The notes beneath the pieces were generated by a model. It was not told the DNA's origin. It searched no databases and saw only the letters and a list, made by a program, of their open reading frames with translations. This document shows positions 1 through 8,785 of a stretch of 64,000 bases of DNA, piece after piece. Where the stretch lies: contig NZ_JAJHJB010000015.1 in NCBI RefSeq assembly GCF_020819555.1, forward strand, positions 1-64,000, in the 5' to 3' direction. A program made the translations under genes and the position numbers. Numbering within the stretch: the first letter of the stretch is position 1; every line of letters begins with the position of its first letter. Origin of the DNA: Pelosinus baikalensis (GTDB lineage Bacteria; Bacillota; Negativicutes; DSM-13327).

Positions 1-45
1 CTCGCTAGCGAGCTGCCAAATGCCTCTTTTAATAGAAATTACTAC

Positions 46-3000
46 TTATGATTGTGCAAGTCTTTTATAAGTTGCTAATCTTTCCTTAGCATCTTTTTCT
101 GTTTTCGCAAATAAGGCATCAGCTAAATCTGGATATTGTTTCTTAAGGGATGCAAAGCGCACTTCACCCATCAAGAATTCTTGGAAGTTAGCTGTTGGCT
201 CTTTGGAATCCAGAATGAATGGATTCTTATCTTCTTCTTTTAATGTTGGGTTATAGCGATACATTCCCCAATATCCGCATTCTACGGCATTTTTAATTTC
301 AAGCTGACTAAAGCCCATACCTTTTCTCAAACCATGGCTTATGCAAGGAGCATATGCAATGACAAGAGATGGACCTGGATATGCTTCTGCTTCAGCAATT
401 GCTTTTAAAGTCTGATTTTTATCAGCGCCCATAGCAATTTGTGCAACATACACATAACCATAGCTCATAGCCATCATACCAAGATCTTTCTTCTTCGTGG
501 TTTTACCGCTAGCAGCAAATTGCGCAATTGCAGCAGCTGGAGTGGACTTGGAAGCCTGTCCGCCAGTATTCGAATAGATTTCAGTATCAAGTACCAAAAC
601 ATTCACATCTTCACCAGATGCCAATACATGATCCAAACCGCCGTAGCCGATATCATAAGCCCAGCCATCGCCACCAAAGATCCATTGTGATCTTTTCACC
701 AAGAAATCTTTATTTTTATCAATTTCATTCAATAAAGCATTGTCGCCTTTTTCTGCAGCTACAAGACTAGCCACAAGGTTTGCTCTGGAACGACTTGCTT
801 CACCGCTATCTTTATGCTCCAACCAATCTGCCAAAGCAGCTTTTAGTTCCGCACTAATATTAAGTTCAATAGCTTCTTTAACCGTAACCGCTAATTTATC
901 TCTCAGTGCTTTTACACCTAAATGCATACCAAGACCAAATTCAGCATTATCTTCGAATAAGGAATTCGCCCATGCTGGACCATGTCCTTCATGATTTGTT
1001 GTGTATGGTATCGATGGAGCACTACCACCCCAGATGGATGTACAACCAGTAGCATTAGCAACCATCATGCGATCACCAAACAATTGGGTAACAAGTTTAA
1101 CATAAGGAGTTTCGCCGCAGCCTGCGCAAGCACCAGAGAATTCTAACAATGGCTGTTCAAATTGGCTGCCTTTTACAGTATTCTTTTTCAGAGGATTTTC
1201 TTTAGGTAAAATATTAGCAAGATAATCCCATAATTTCACTTCATGTAATTGTGTATCCAACGGTTTCATAATCAATGCTTTTTCTTTTGCAGGACATACC
1301 TGTGCGCAGTTGCCGCAGCCAGTACAATCAAGAGGAGAAATAGCAAGTCTGAACTGCAAGTCTTTTACACCAACAGCTGCTTTTGCAGTAAAGCCTTCAG
1401 GTACATTTTTCATCTCTTCTTCATTCACTAAGACAGGTCTGATTACAGCATGAGGGCATACGAACGCGCACTGATTACATTGGATACATTTGTCCATTTG
1501 CCATTCAGGAACATTAATTGCAATACCACGTTTTTCAAAGGCAGATGTTCCAAGAGGGAAAGTACCATCTTCCATGCTGCCAGTAAAAGCACTCACTGGT
1601 AATGAATCGCCTTCTTGTCTATTCATTGGTACAAGGATTTTTTCAATAAATTCAGGTACTTGTTTTTGATTCGCATTGCTGCAAGCACAAGCAAAATGAG
1701 CTTCATCTTTTATGCTGTCACTAGCAGTTTTCCAGCTTTCTGGAATGGTAACTTTGACAATGGATTCCACGCCTTTATCAATAGCAGCATTATTCATGTC
1801 AATCACTTTTTGACCTTTATTACCATAAGAACCAACAACTGCATCTTTTAAGTAGTTAACCGCATCTTCAACTGGAATAATATGAGCAATTTTAAAGAAC
1901 GCAGACTGCATGATCATGTTGATTCTGCCGCCCAATCCAATTTCTTGCGCAATTTTGACAGCATTCAGTGTGTAGAAGTTAATATTGTTTTGTGCAATAT
2001 AACGTTTCATAAAGCCTGGCAATTTTGTTTCTAATTCTTCTTGGTCCCAAATGCAATTGAGCAAGAAGCTGCCATTTGGTTTTAATCCAACTAATACATC
2101 ATATTTATCTACATAGGATTGATTATGGCAAGCTACAAAATCAGCTTTGTTAATTAAATATGGAGATTTGATTGGTTTTTTACCAAATCTAAGATGGGAA
2201 ACTGTAATACCGCCAGATTTTTTAGAATCATAAGCGAAATAAGCTTGTGCGTACATATCCGTTTTATCGCCGATAATTTTGATTGCGCTCTTATTCGCAC
2301 CAACCGTGCCATCTGAACCAAGACCCCAGAACTTACAAGCTTTTGTTCCTTCAGGAGTCGTATCAACATCTGCAGCAGTTGGCAAAGATTTGAAGGTTAC
2401 GTCATCAACAATACCAATGGTAAATCCATCTTTAGGTGCATCGGCTTTTAAATTTTCATAAACGGCAACAATATGAGCAGGTACTACATCTTTAGAGCCA
2501 AGTCCATATCTTCCGCCTACAATCACAGGGTGAGTTCCACGATTATAGAAGGCTGTTTTTACATCAAGATATAAAGGTTCAGCCAAAGAACCAGGCTCTT
2601 TTGTTCTGTCAAGAACAGCAATCTTTTTTACTGTTTCAGGGATATACTTAAAGAAGTGTTCAATGGAGAATGGTCTATACAAATGAACATTCAATAAACC
2701 AACTTTTTCACCATTTGCATTCAAATAATCTACCGTTTCTTCAATCGCTTCACAGGCTGAACCCATAGCAATAATCATTCTATCCGCATCTGGTGCACCA
2801 TAATAATTAAAGAGATGGTAATCTCTACCGGTAATCTTATTAATCTCAGCCATGTAATTTTCTACAATTTCAGGTAACGCATCATAATATTTATTAGAAA
2901 CTTCTCTTTCTTGGAAATAAATATCAGGATTTTGTGCAGTACCACGAAGTACTGGATGATCAGGATTCAATGCATTTCTTCTGAAAGTATCTACATCATT

Positions 3001-3588
3001 TACATCTAACAATTTAGCTAGTTCATCATATTCGATGGTTTCAATTTTTTGTATTTCATGAGAGGTTCTAAAACCATCAAAGAAATTGATAAAAGGAACT
3101 TTCCCTTTTAATGCTGCTAAATGTGCAACAGCACTCAAATCCATAACTTCTTGTACGCTGCTTTCAGCAAGCAATGCACAGCCAGTTTGTCTAGCGGCCA
3201 TAACATCCTGATGATCGCCAAATATATTAAGCGCATTGGTAGCCAATGCTCTAGCACTAACATGGAAAACAGCTGGAAGTAATTCCCCAGCAACTTTATA
3301 CATGTTAGGAATCATAAGCAAGAGACCTTGAGATGCAGTGTAAGTCGTAGTCAAAGCACCTGCTTGTAAAGAACCGTGCACTGCACCAGCAGCACCAGCC
3401 TCTGACTGCATTTCCATAACTTTTACGGTTTGTCCAAAAAGGTTTTTCTTTCCTTGAGCCGACCATTCATCAACAGCTTCTGCCATAGGTGAAGATGGGG
3501 TAATTGGAAAAATTGCCGCCACATCTGTAAAGGCATAAGAAATATAAGCTGCAGCAGTGTTCCCGTCCATTGTCTTCATTTTTCTCAT
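46..3588 (-). CDS. nifJ: Pyruvate:ferredoxin (flavodoxin) oxidoreductase, single-chain type
   Basis: Converts pyruvate and CoA to acetyl-CoA and CO2 and reduces ferredoxin, the central pyruvate step of anaerobes. The roughly 1180-residue chain has the domain order of the family. The N-terminal pyruvate-binding part carries FPITPSSPMAE. Mid-protein there are two [4Fe-4S] clusters (CIQCNQCAFVCP and CTGCGNCAQVCP). The C-terminal TPP domain has CAGCGETPY, GDGWAYDIGYGG and the metal-binding DTEIYSNTGGQ. An in-frame ATG 57 bases further upstream is rejected because AAGGAG stands about seven bases before the ATG at 3588. The gene is monocistronic. A perfect 18-bp palindrome, AATATTGTATACAATATT, lies about 45 bases before the start and is a candidate operator. 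The length is normal and no defect is visible. Confidence 0.97.
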   Translation of the reverse strand: MRKMKTMDGNTAAAYISYAFTDVAAIFPITPSSPMAEAVDEWSAQGKKNLFGQTVKVMEMQSEAGAAGAVHGSLQAGALTTTYTASQGLLLMIPNMYKVAGELLPAVFHVSARALATNALNIFGDHQDVMAARQTGCALLAESSVQEVMDLSAVAHLAALKGKVPFINFFDGFRTSHEIQKIETIEYDELAKLLDVNDVDTFRRNALNPDHPVLRGTAQNPDIYFQEREVSNKYYDALPEIVENYMAEINKITGRDYHLFNYYGAPDADRMIIAMGSACEAIEETVDYLNANGEKVGLLNVHLYRPFSIEHFFKYIPETVKKIAVLDRTKEPGSLAEPLYLDVKTAFYNRGTHPVIVGGRYGLGSKDVVPAHIVAVYENLKADAPKDGFTIGIVDDVTFKSLPTAADVDTTPEGTKACKFWGLGSDGTVGANKSAIKIIGDKTDMYAQAYFAYDSKKSGGITVSHLRFGKKPIKSPYLINKADFVACHNQSYVDKYDVLVGLKPNGSFLLNCIWDQEELETKLPGFMKRYIAQNNINFYTLNAVKIAQEIGLGGRINMIMQSAFFKIAHIIPVEDAVNYLKDAVVGSYGNKGQKVIDMNNAAIDKGVESIVKVTIPESWKTASDSIKDEAHFACACSNANQKQVPEFIEKILVPMNRQEGDSLPVSAFTGSMEDGTFPLGTSAFEKRGIAINVPEWQMDKCIQCNQCAFVCPHAVIRPVLVNEEEMKNVPEGFTAKAAVGVKDLQFRLAISPLDCTGCGNCAQVCPAKEKALIMKPLDTQLHEVKLWDYLANILPKENPLKKNTVKGSQFEQPLLEFSGACAGCGETPYVKLVTQLFGDRMMVANATGCTSIWGGSAPSIPYTTNHEGHGPAWANSLFEDNAEFGLGMHLGVKALRDKLAVTVKEAIELNISAELKAALADWLEHKDSGEASRSRANLVASLVAAEKGDNALLNEIDKNKDFLVKRSQWIFGGDGWAYDIGYGGLDHVLASGEDVNVLVLDTEIYSNTGGQASKSTPAAAIAQFAASGKTTKKKDLGMMAMSYGYVYVAQIAMGADKNQTLKAIAEAEAYPGPSLVIAYAPCISHGLRKGMGFSQLEIKNAVECGYWGMYRYNPTLKEEDKNPFILDSKEPTANFQEFLMGEVRFASLKKQYPDLADALFAKTEKDAKERLATYKRLAQS

Positions 3589-3631
3589 AAGTATCTCCTT
3601 CTTTCTCTTTATGTTACTAAATGCGACAAGC

Positions 3632-3649
3632 AATATTGTATACAATATT
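3632..3649. promoter_or_regulatory. Palindromic operator candidate upstream of pyruvate:ferredoxin oxidoreductase
   Basis: Perfect 18-bp palindrome AATATTGTATACAATATT. Its core ATTGTATACAAT recurs at 5898-5909 before the FAD oxidoreductase gene. TTGTATACAA-like dyads are typical of GntR/FCD-type repressors; which regulator binds here is unknown. Confidence 0.5.
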
Positions 3650-3832
3650 CATAAATTTTCTTCATGAATCCATACAAAATTACTTCACCACAATTTTCTA
3701 CTCAGTTATCATTCGACATTGAAATCAAAATTCCTATATAACTACAAAAAAAATATTCTTTTTTTTGCAAACTTTATTGACATTTGCTAAATTTTCTGAT
3801 AAATTATAAGTTCTATTATTCACTTATTCTTT

Positions 3833-4282
3833 CTACAAATTGTGAATTTGCAAATTATCTAGACCATTTTCACCAAACTCTTTATGGTATTCTTGATGAA
3901 AAGACATCTCTTTTTCAAATCGTTCGCTAATAGACATTTGTAAAATGGCTTCCTCACCATATTTTTTGATAAAATCCCTTCTGGCAAGTCTTTCAATTAA
4001 CTCCTCCCAAAAAGTAGCGTTTTCAAAATTCTCAATATGTTTTACGATTTGACTATGTGTTGTAAATTCTTTATTAAGAAAATGCTCTCCTGTTTTTTCG
4101 TTCCTTTCCACCATCTCTTCCATCCCAAATTCATTTGCGAAAGCCAGTATCTTTTGTTCCAATTCTTTATAAGGCTTTTCTTTCTCCGTTCTTTCTTCTG
4201 AATGAGCATGTAGTACCCAGTCATTTAGGTACACCATATCCAAAAACAACTGATACTCTTTTTTAGTGATATTAATCTTCAT
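3833..4282 (-). CDS. Conserved hypothetical protein, acidic and helical, 149 residues
   Basis: I do not recognise a named family with certainty. The protein is rich in Glu and Lys and appears mostly helical. It has no signal peptide or membrane segment and no cysteines. GGGAG six bases upstream of the ATG supports the start, and codon use matches the neighbours. It stands alone: the gene upstream (GlpA-like) ends in its own terminator at 4390-4423. It is probably a small cytoplasmic protein found in related Firmicutes. A tight composition and a good ribosome-binding site argue that it is real, but no function can be assigned from sequence alone. Confidence 0.8.
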   Translation of the reverse strand: MKINITKKEYQLFLDMVYLNDWVLHAHSEERTEKEKPYKELEQKILAFANEFGMEEMVERNEKTGEHFLNKEFTTHSQIVKHIENFENATFWEELIERLARRDFIKKYGEEAILQMSISERFEKEMSFHQEYHKEFGENGLDNLQIHNL

Positions 4283-4389
4283 ATTTTCTCCCTTTTTTTA
4301 AAAAATACATAATTCTATTTAGCTATCTTTATCTAAAAATCCTGCTATAAGCAAAAACCTTATACGCAGGGAAACGGTCCTAAAAAAAT

Positions 4390-4423
4390 AAATAGCCTAA
4401 CTCTTAATAAGTTAAGGCTATTT
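4390..4423 (-). terminator. Rho-independent terminator of the FAD oxidoreductase gene
   Basis: Inverted repeat AAATAGCC(T)TAACT with a short loop, followed on the minus strand by TTTATTTTTTT. Confidence 0.75.
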
Positions 4424-4434
4424 ACTCTCAGAGT

Positions 4435-5874
4435 TTACAATTTTATATACTTTCCTCGTTTTGCTCTTTCCGGCAGTCCAGGTGAATCCTTCCCTCGCTG
4501 TGTTACTTCCTCTACTGGAATATGAAGTTCACGAGCAATGATTTCCTTTACCCGCGAGAGACAAAATCCACTTTGGCATTTGCCCATACCTGCTCTTGTA
4601 CGCCTCTTAATCGCATCGATGGATTTGATCGCGATGTTACGGTGCAGAGCATCAATAATCTCAGTTTCAGTTACCTGCTCACATCTACAAATAATATGCT
4701 CATCAGGATTTGTCGAATTTATATCGCCTTTGAAGTTTTCATCTTTTACTTGAATGATAGGCTTACGATACGCCATAAAATCCTTCTTATTTTTCAGTTC
4801 CAAACCTGCCAGCTTTAGTAGCTCAACGACTTTTAAAGCAATGGCTGGGGAAGCTGTAAGCCCTGGAGAGTCAATACCTATCAAATTAATAAATCCGGCT
4901 ACGCGGCTCTCTTCAATAATCCAATCTTTTTTACTGGAAATAGGACGATTCCCAGCAAAGGATGTAATTGCTTGTTTCATATCAAAATCAGGCACGGACA
5001 TTCTAGCTGTTTTCACTATGTTTTCCAATACGTCTTGAGTTGTACCTACGTCATCTTTATCATTTATCTCTTCCGCATTCGGGCCTACCATCAGATTGCC
5101 GTGATATGTAGTCGTTACCAAGATTCCTTTTCCCAGTTCAGTAGGCACTTGAAAGATTACAGAATTAGCCAGATAATTTTGTTCTTTATCTAATAAAACA
5201 TATTGACCCCTGCGAGGAATAATATGAAAATCATCAATACCGATCAAACTGGAAATTTTATCACAATATATGCCAGCGGCATTGATAACATATTGGGTTT
5301 GTATTTCTCCCTTATTCGTAGCTACTTTAAAATAATCATCTACCTTTTCAATTCCAACCACGGCAGTATTTAATTTTAATTCAACCCCATTTGTTATCGC
5401 ATTTTCCGCCAAGGCAATAACAAACTCATAAGGAGAAGTTACACCTGCATTCCTGCAATAAAGAGCAGCCTTTACCTCCTTACTCACATAAGGTTCTAGC
5501 TCTCTTACTTTTTCTCCATCAATAATGGCAAGCCCACCAACACCATTTTTTATACCATATTGATATAGTTTTTCTAATGTTTTCATATCCTCATCGCGAA
5601 AAGCCAATACTACGGAACCTGTTTCTCGATAGCCGAAATTCAATTCTTTATTTAACTGTTCGTACATTCGATTCCCTTTTACACATAACTCTGCTTTTAG
5701 AGTACCTGGTTCATCCGAGTAGCCGCCATGGACAATCCCGCTATTTGCTTTCGATGCACCACAGCCCACGTCTTCTTCTTTTTCTACAAGACATACACGT
5801 ACCTGATATTTTGCTAATTCCCGCGCGATATTCGTCCCTACAACCCCAGCACCAATAATACATATATCATACAT
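4435..5874 (-). CDS. NAD(P)/FAD-dependent oxidoreductase, GlpA/LhgO-like, with C-terminal BFD-type [2Fe-2S] domain
   Basis: A 479-residue flavoprotein. The N-terminus has the FAD-binding Rossmann motif IIGAGVVGTNIARELA and the following CGASKANSGIVHGGY, typical of the glycerol-3-phosphate dehydrogenase / L-2-hydroxyglutarate oxidase group (COG0579). The DAO domain extends to about residue 370. The C-terminus has CRCEQVTETEI and GKCQSGFC, the four cysteines of a BFD-like [2Fe-2S] domain as in anaerobic GlpA. GAGGAGG lies seven bases before the ATG. In many Firmicutes this protein is followed by a second flavoprotein and a DUF1667 protein; here it is alone, so its substrate (glycerol-3-phosphate or a 2-hydroxyacid) is undetermined. 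It shares the ATTGTATACAAT dyad with the pyruvate:ferredoxin oxidoreductase gene. Confidence 0.88.
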   Translation of the reverse strand: MYDICIIGAGVVGTNIARELAKYQVRVCLVEKEEDVGCGASKANSGIVHGGYSDEPGTLKAELCVKGNRMYEQLNKELNFGYRETGSVVLAFRDEDMKTLEKLYQYGIKNGVGGLAIIDGEKVRELEPYVSKEVKAALYCRNAGVTSPYEFVIALAENAITNGVELKLNTAVVGIEKVDDYFKVATNKGEIQTQYVINAAGIYCDKISSLIGIDDFHIIPRRGQYVLLDKEQNYLANSVIFQVPTELGKGILVTTTYHGNLMVGPNAEEINDKDDVGTTQDVLENIVKTARMSVPDFDMKQAITSFAGNRPISSKKDWIIEESRVAGFINLIGIDSPGLTASPAIALKVVELLKLAGLELKNKKDFMAYRKPIIQVKDENFKGDINSTNPDEHIICRCEQVTETEIIDALHRNIAIKSIDAIKRRTRAGMGKCQSGFCLSRVKEIIARELHIPVEEVTQRGKDSPGLPERAKRGKYIKL

Positions 5875-5897
5875 GCTACATCCTCCTCAATTGCTGA

Positions 5898-5909
5898 ATT
5901 GTATACAAT
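5898..5909. promoter_or_regulatory. ATTGTATACAAT operator candidate upstream of the FAD oxidoreductase
   Basis: Perfect 12-bp palindrome 24 bases before the ATG at 5874. It is identical to the core of the 3632-3649 palindrome, which suggests a shared repressor. Confidence 0.5.
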
Positions 5910-6000
5910 CCTGGATTGATTTTAGCAACTATTTTAGTTTCTTTTTAACTGGTTAAACGCCATTTTATATCCGTTTAATTGTCTGAATAGTTTAATACTA

Positions 6001-6199
6001 ACAAATGAGGCATTAATATGCAAGATTGATTTTATTGACGATACGAGTAAGAAAATTAAACATTTCACCATCGATAATAAAGGCGGTCCTAGCAATATAG
6101 CCGTACTTAACAAAACCAACACTGATGTAATTCTTGCTGCTAATTAGGGAAATTGGCGAAATAGCAGTCTATGAATTAATTGAGTCGCCAGAAGCTTGA
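6001..6199 (+). pseudogene. Possible degenerate gene remnant, weakly NifX/FeMo-co-domain-like
   Basis: The 5875-6285 gap contains no intact gene, but two plus-strand frames read like protein. The first (6001-6147) gives KIDFIDDTSKKIKHFTIDN, then GGPSNIAVLNKTNTDVILAAN, then a stop. The second, shifted by one base (6149-6199), gives EIGEIAVYELIESPEA and a stop. Joined, the pattern (phospho-loop-like GGPSNIA, then TDVILAAN, then IAVYEL) loosely resembles the dinitrogenase Fe-Mo cofactor family fold. No start codon with a ribosome-binding site is visible. The family call is a guess. That this is coding debris is somewhat better supported than what it was. Confidence 0.3.
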
Positions 6200-6223
6200 G
6201 ACTACTCTTTATTTAAACTAAAG

Positions 6224-6265
6224 AAACAGGTCTGCATTACTGTTAACAATAATGCAGACCTGTTT
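6224..6265 (-). terminator. Terminator of the DUF1904 gene
   Basis: A perfect 16-bp stem (arms 6224-6239 and 6250-6265) with a 10-base loop, about 20 bases downstream of the DUF1904 stop. A T-rich tract follows on the minus strand. Confidence 0.75.
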
Positions 6266-6285
6266 CTCATTATGACAACGTGAAA

Positions 6286-6612
6286 TTAGAGATGCCTTCC
6301 ATTCTCATAATATTTATTTCGTTCTAGGACAATAAAAAATATTTCTACTTGTTCGTAACCAGCTCGTTTAATATTTTCCGTTAAACTAGCAGCCACTTTA
6401 TCTTGAATGTCTTGTCCTCTATCAAACCAATTCACCTGCACCATAGGACATTCTGCAATTATATCTCCATCTTTAATCAAGGTGGAATCCACACATTCAA
6501 TTCTAAAATAGTCACGGGGACAACCAATAATCTCTTCCAGCTCATTTACCAGTTGTGTACTGATATTTTGTATCTCTTTTACTTTCATACCTTTAATAAG
6601 AAATTGCGGCAT
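6286..6612 (-). CDS. DUF1904 family protein, tautomerase-like fold
   Basis: A 108-residue cytoplasmic protein that begins MPQFLIKGM. The proline after the initiator Met and the length fit the DUF1904 family, which has a 4-oxalocrotonate-tautomerase/MIF-like fold in which Pro1 would be the catalytic base after Met removal. Further family-like features are the CPRDYFRIE and QVNWFDRGQ segments. The start is preceded by AAAGGGGGAG. It is separated by about 35 bases from the upstream exporter gene, so both may be on one transcript ending at the 6224-6265 terminator. No enzymatic function is established for the family; the tautomerase role is inference. Confidence 0.85.
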   Translation of the reverse strand: MPQFLIKGMKVKEIQNISTQLVNELEEIIGCPRDYFRIECVDSTLIKDGDIIAECPMVQVNWFDRGQDIQDKVAASLTENIKRAGYEQVEIFFIVLERNKYYENGRHL

Positions 6613-6646
6613 TTCATTCTCCCCCTTTCGTATTTATTATGTTCAT

Positions 6647-7834
6647 TTATTTACTAACTTGAACGACTAATCCTACTGCTGCCTCCTCTGGTTCTTTCAC
6701 AAATAAAGTTAATATAAATCCAATAACTGGCAAACAGGCTAATACCGTAAAAATTAGAGGCATTCCCCAAACATCAGCCACTTTTCCCAATGCCAGTACT
6801 CCCATTGCACCTAATCCTACACTTAAACCAATCGTTAATCCCGAAGCCATCCCTACATTATTGGGCATCATTCTTTGGGCTAAGATCAAGCTGCTGGTAA
6901 AGGTTGCAGATAATAATATACTAGCAAGAGACAGCACAACAAAGGCTCCAATATCACCAGCAATAGGGAATAAATACAATAGAAGAGAAATGGGTAAAAT
7001 CGAATAGATCATTACACGTTTACTGCCGTAACGATCACTCATCGCACCGCCCATCAGCGTCCCAAAAGCACTCGTCGCTAAATACACGGTTAGCAAAGAA
7101 CTCGCATATATCTCACTGCCATGTAAATATGATACATAATATAGAGGTACAAAGGTACTAATACCCGCAGCAACTGTTGATCTTGACAGTACCATCCCTA
7201 AAAGTGATAGCAAAGGCCAATTGATAGACGCCCTAAAGCTTTTCAGGCTCCCAGGCTGTTTGGCTTCTGGTCTAACTAAATTCCGCGTCATTTGTATCAA
7301 AGGAATTCCCAGTAATACATAAGGCAAAATATAAAGAAGCACTTTTATACTGAATCCGCCGTACAATAGTGTCGCTAATAGCAATGAACCTACGGCAAAA
7401 CCCGCATTGCCTCCTACAGCAAATAAACTGACTCCTTTGCCTTTCGCTTTGCCACTTAATTGGCTGGCAGTCTTAGCCGCCTCTGGATGAAATGCTGCCA
7501 TACCAAGCCCTGCAATCGCCGTAAATAACAATGTAAGATAATAGTGAGGAGCCCACAATGAAGCCAACATCGCCACTCCTGAAAGCAAACAGCCGGCAGG
7601 CATAAGCCAAGGCCGGGGGCTTCGATCACTGAAATATCCAAATAAAGGCTGACTAGCAGAGGATGTTAAATTCTGCATAAGGGCAATCGCACTTACTTGG
7701 GCATAGGTTAAAGCAAACTTTGCTTTTAAAAAGGGTAACGCTACTAATAAAGCACCTGCAGACAAATCGGTAACACCATGAGCAATAGCAACAATCCACA
7801 AGGCTTTGGGAAGCTTGGAAACAATGGAAAACAA
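6647..7834 (-). CDS. MFS exporter of the fosmidomycin-resistance (Fsr) family
   Basis: An integral inner-membrane protein of about 395 residues with some 12 predicted membrane segments. Marks of the Fsr branch are the first segment HGVTDLSAGALLVALPFL, the SDRSPRPWLMP loop and GLGMAAFHPEAAKTASQ. A second MFS signature, SDRYGSKRVMI, is in the second half. Fsr proteins are drug/proton antiporters; the substrate here is unknown. The TTG at 7834 is chosen as start because AGGAG stands eight bases before it, whereas a GTG three codons earlier overlaps the ribosome-binding site. It is likely co-transcribed with the DUF1904 gene. An unusual 22-bp hairpin lies upstream at 7986-8040. Confidence 0.85.
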   Translation of the reverse strand: MFSIVSKLPKALWIVAIAHGVTDLSAGALLVALPFLKAKFALTYAQVSAIALMQNLTSSASQPLFGYFSDRSPRPWLMPAGCLLSGVAMLASLWAPHYYLTLLFTAIAGLGMAAFHPEAAKTASQLSGKAKGKGVSLFAVGGNAGFAVGSLLLATLLYGGFSIKVLLYILPYVLLGIPLIQMTRNLVRPEAKQPGSLKSFRASINWPLLSLLGMVLSRSTVAAGISTFVPLYYVSYLHGSEIYASSLLTVYLATSAFGTLMGGAMSDRYGSKRVMIYSILPISLLLYLFPIAGDIGAFVVLSLASILLSATFTSSLILAQRMMPNNVGMASGLTIGLSVGLGAMGVLALGKVADVWGMPLIFTVLACLPVIGFILTLFVKEPEEAAVGLVVQVSK

Positions 7835-7985
7835 TATGATCACTCCTAAAAAAATATTAATATATTTTTCACAATTGGTCTACTCTATAATAAAGACCTA
7901 ATTCTGGTGAAATTTTAACTTTCGTAAGATCTTACTACTATTGCAAAGATAAACGCCTAGAATAGTTTGCTCATCGGATAGATAT

Positions 7986-8040
7986 CTAGCACTTCATCTG
8001 CACTAAAAGCTCTGTTACTTTAGTACAGATGAAGTACTAG
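7986..8040. repeat. Long inverted repeat between divergent genes
   Basis: Arms 7986-8007 and 8019-8040 are complementary over 22 bases with two mismatches, both G-U pairs in minus-strand RNA, and an 11-base loop. There is no U-tract on either side, so it is not an ordinary terminator. It sits between the exporter (minus) and the YetF-like gene (plus). Confidence 0.6.
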
Positions 8041-8069
8041 AAATTTGGTTAATAAGAGGGAGATAACAA

Positions 8070-8768
8070 ATGAACTGGAATGATTTTTTACGAGATACTT
8101 GGCAAACAACTCTAATTTTTGTTACTTTATTGATTCTTACCCGCCTACTAGACAAAACCCAAGTGGGACAGCTAACCTTTTACGAATATGTCAGTGGTAT
8201 TACGATCGGATCACTTGCCGCTACCATTGCTGCATCCGATCCCGATAAAATATGGAGTAATTATTATGATCTAATCCTATTTGCAGTACTTACTTACATC
8301 ATTTCCCTCTGTGCTTTAAAAAGCCGACCATTTCGAACACTGATTGAAGGTTCACCCAGTATTTTAATTGAAAATGGTCGTATCATTAAAGAGAATATGA
8401 AATCTCTTCGTTTTGATCTAGACGAGCTGAATGCCTTACTACGAAGCAAAGATGTTGTCGATATAAGTGAGGTACAGTATGCAATTCTTGAAACAACAGG
8501 AGAAATGAGTATTATTAAAAAATCAGGTTTCCAGCCGTTAACTAAGAGTGATATGAATATCCATCTCCCGGATCCTATGCTTCCTGTAGAATTGATTATG
8601 GACGGCGAGATTATCGAAGAAAATTTACAGAAACAAAATCTTACTCATACCTGGCTAGAAGAACAATTGTCAGCTCGAAATATTAAAAGTGCCTCTCATG
8701 TCATGTACGGAGTCATTGATTCAAAAGGACAATTATTTATAAGCGCCAAAGGCAGCCATCAAGATTAA
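8070..8768 (+). CDS. DUF421 membrane protein, YetF/YcaP-like
   Basis: A 232-residue protein. The N-terminal 85 residues hold three membrane segments with the family motif TFYEYVSGITIGSLAA. The cytoplasmic C-terminal part (about residues 90-230) contains the DUF421 fold, with GSPSILIENGRI, FDLDELNALLR and VQYAILETTGEMSI. GAGGGAG lies eight bases before the ATG. YetF-type proteins are common in spore formers, and some related proteins are spore-membrane or germination-associated; no precise function is assigned. It is monocistronic and convergent with the DUF456 gene. Confidence 0.88.
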   Translation: MNWNDFLRDTWQTTLIFVTLLILTRLLDKTQVGQLTFYEYVSGITIGSLAATIAASDPDKIWSNYYDLILFAVLTYIISLCALKSRPFRTLIEGSPSILIENGRIIKENMKSLRFDLDELNALLRSKDVVDISEVQYAILETTGEMSIIKKSGFQPLTKSDMNIHLPDPMLPVELIMDGEIIEENLQKQNLTHTWLEEQLSARNIKSASHVMYGVIDSKGQLFISAKGSHQD

Positions 8769-8785
8769 CTGAAAACTCATTTCGA

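Noticed and set aside
5934..6122. Minus-strand 62-residue hydrophobic frame
   Set aside because: No ribosome-binding site, low-complexity composition, and the opposite strand reads more like protein.
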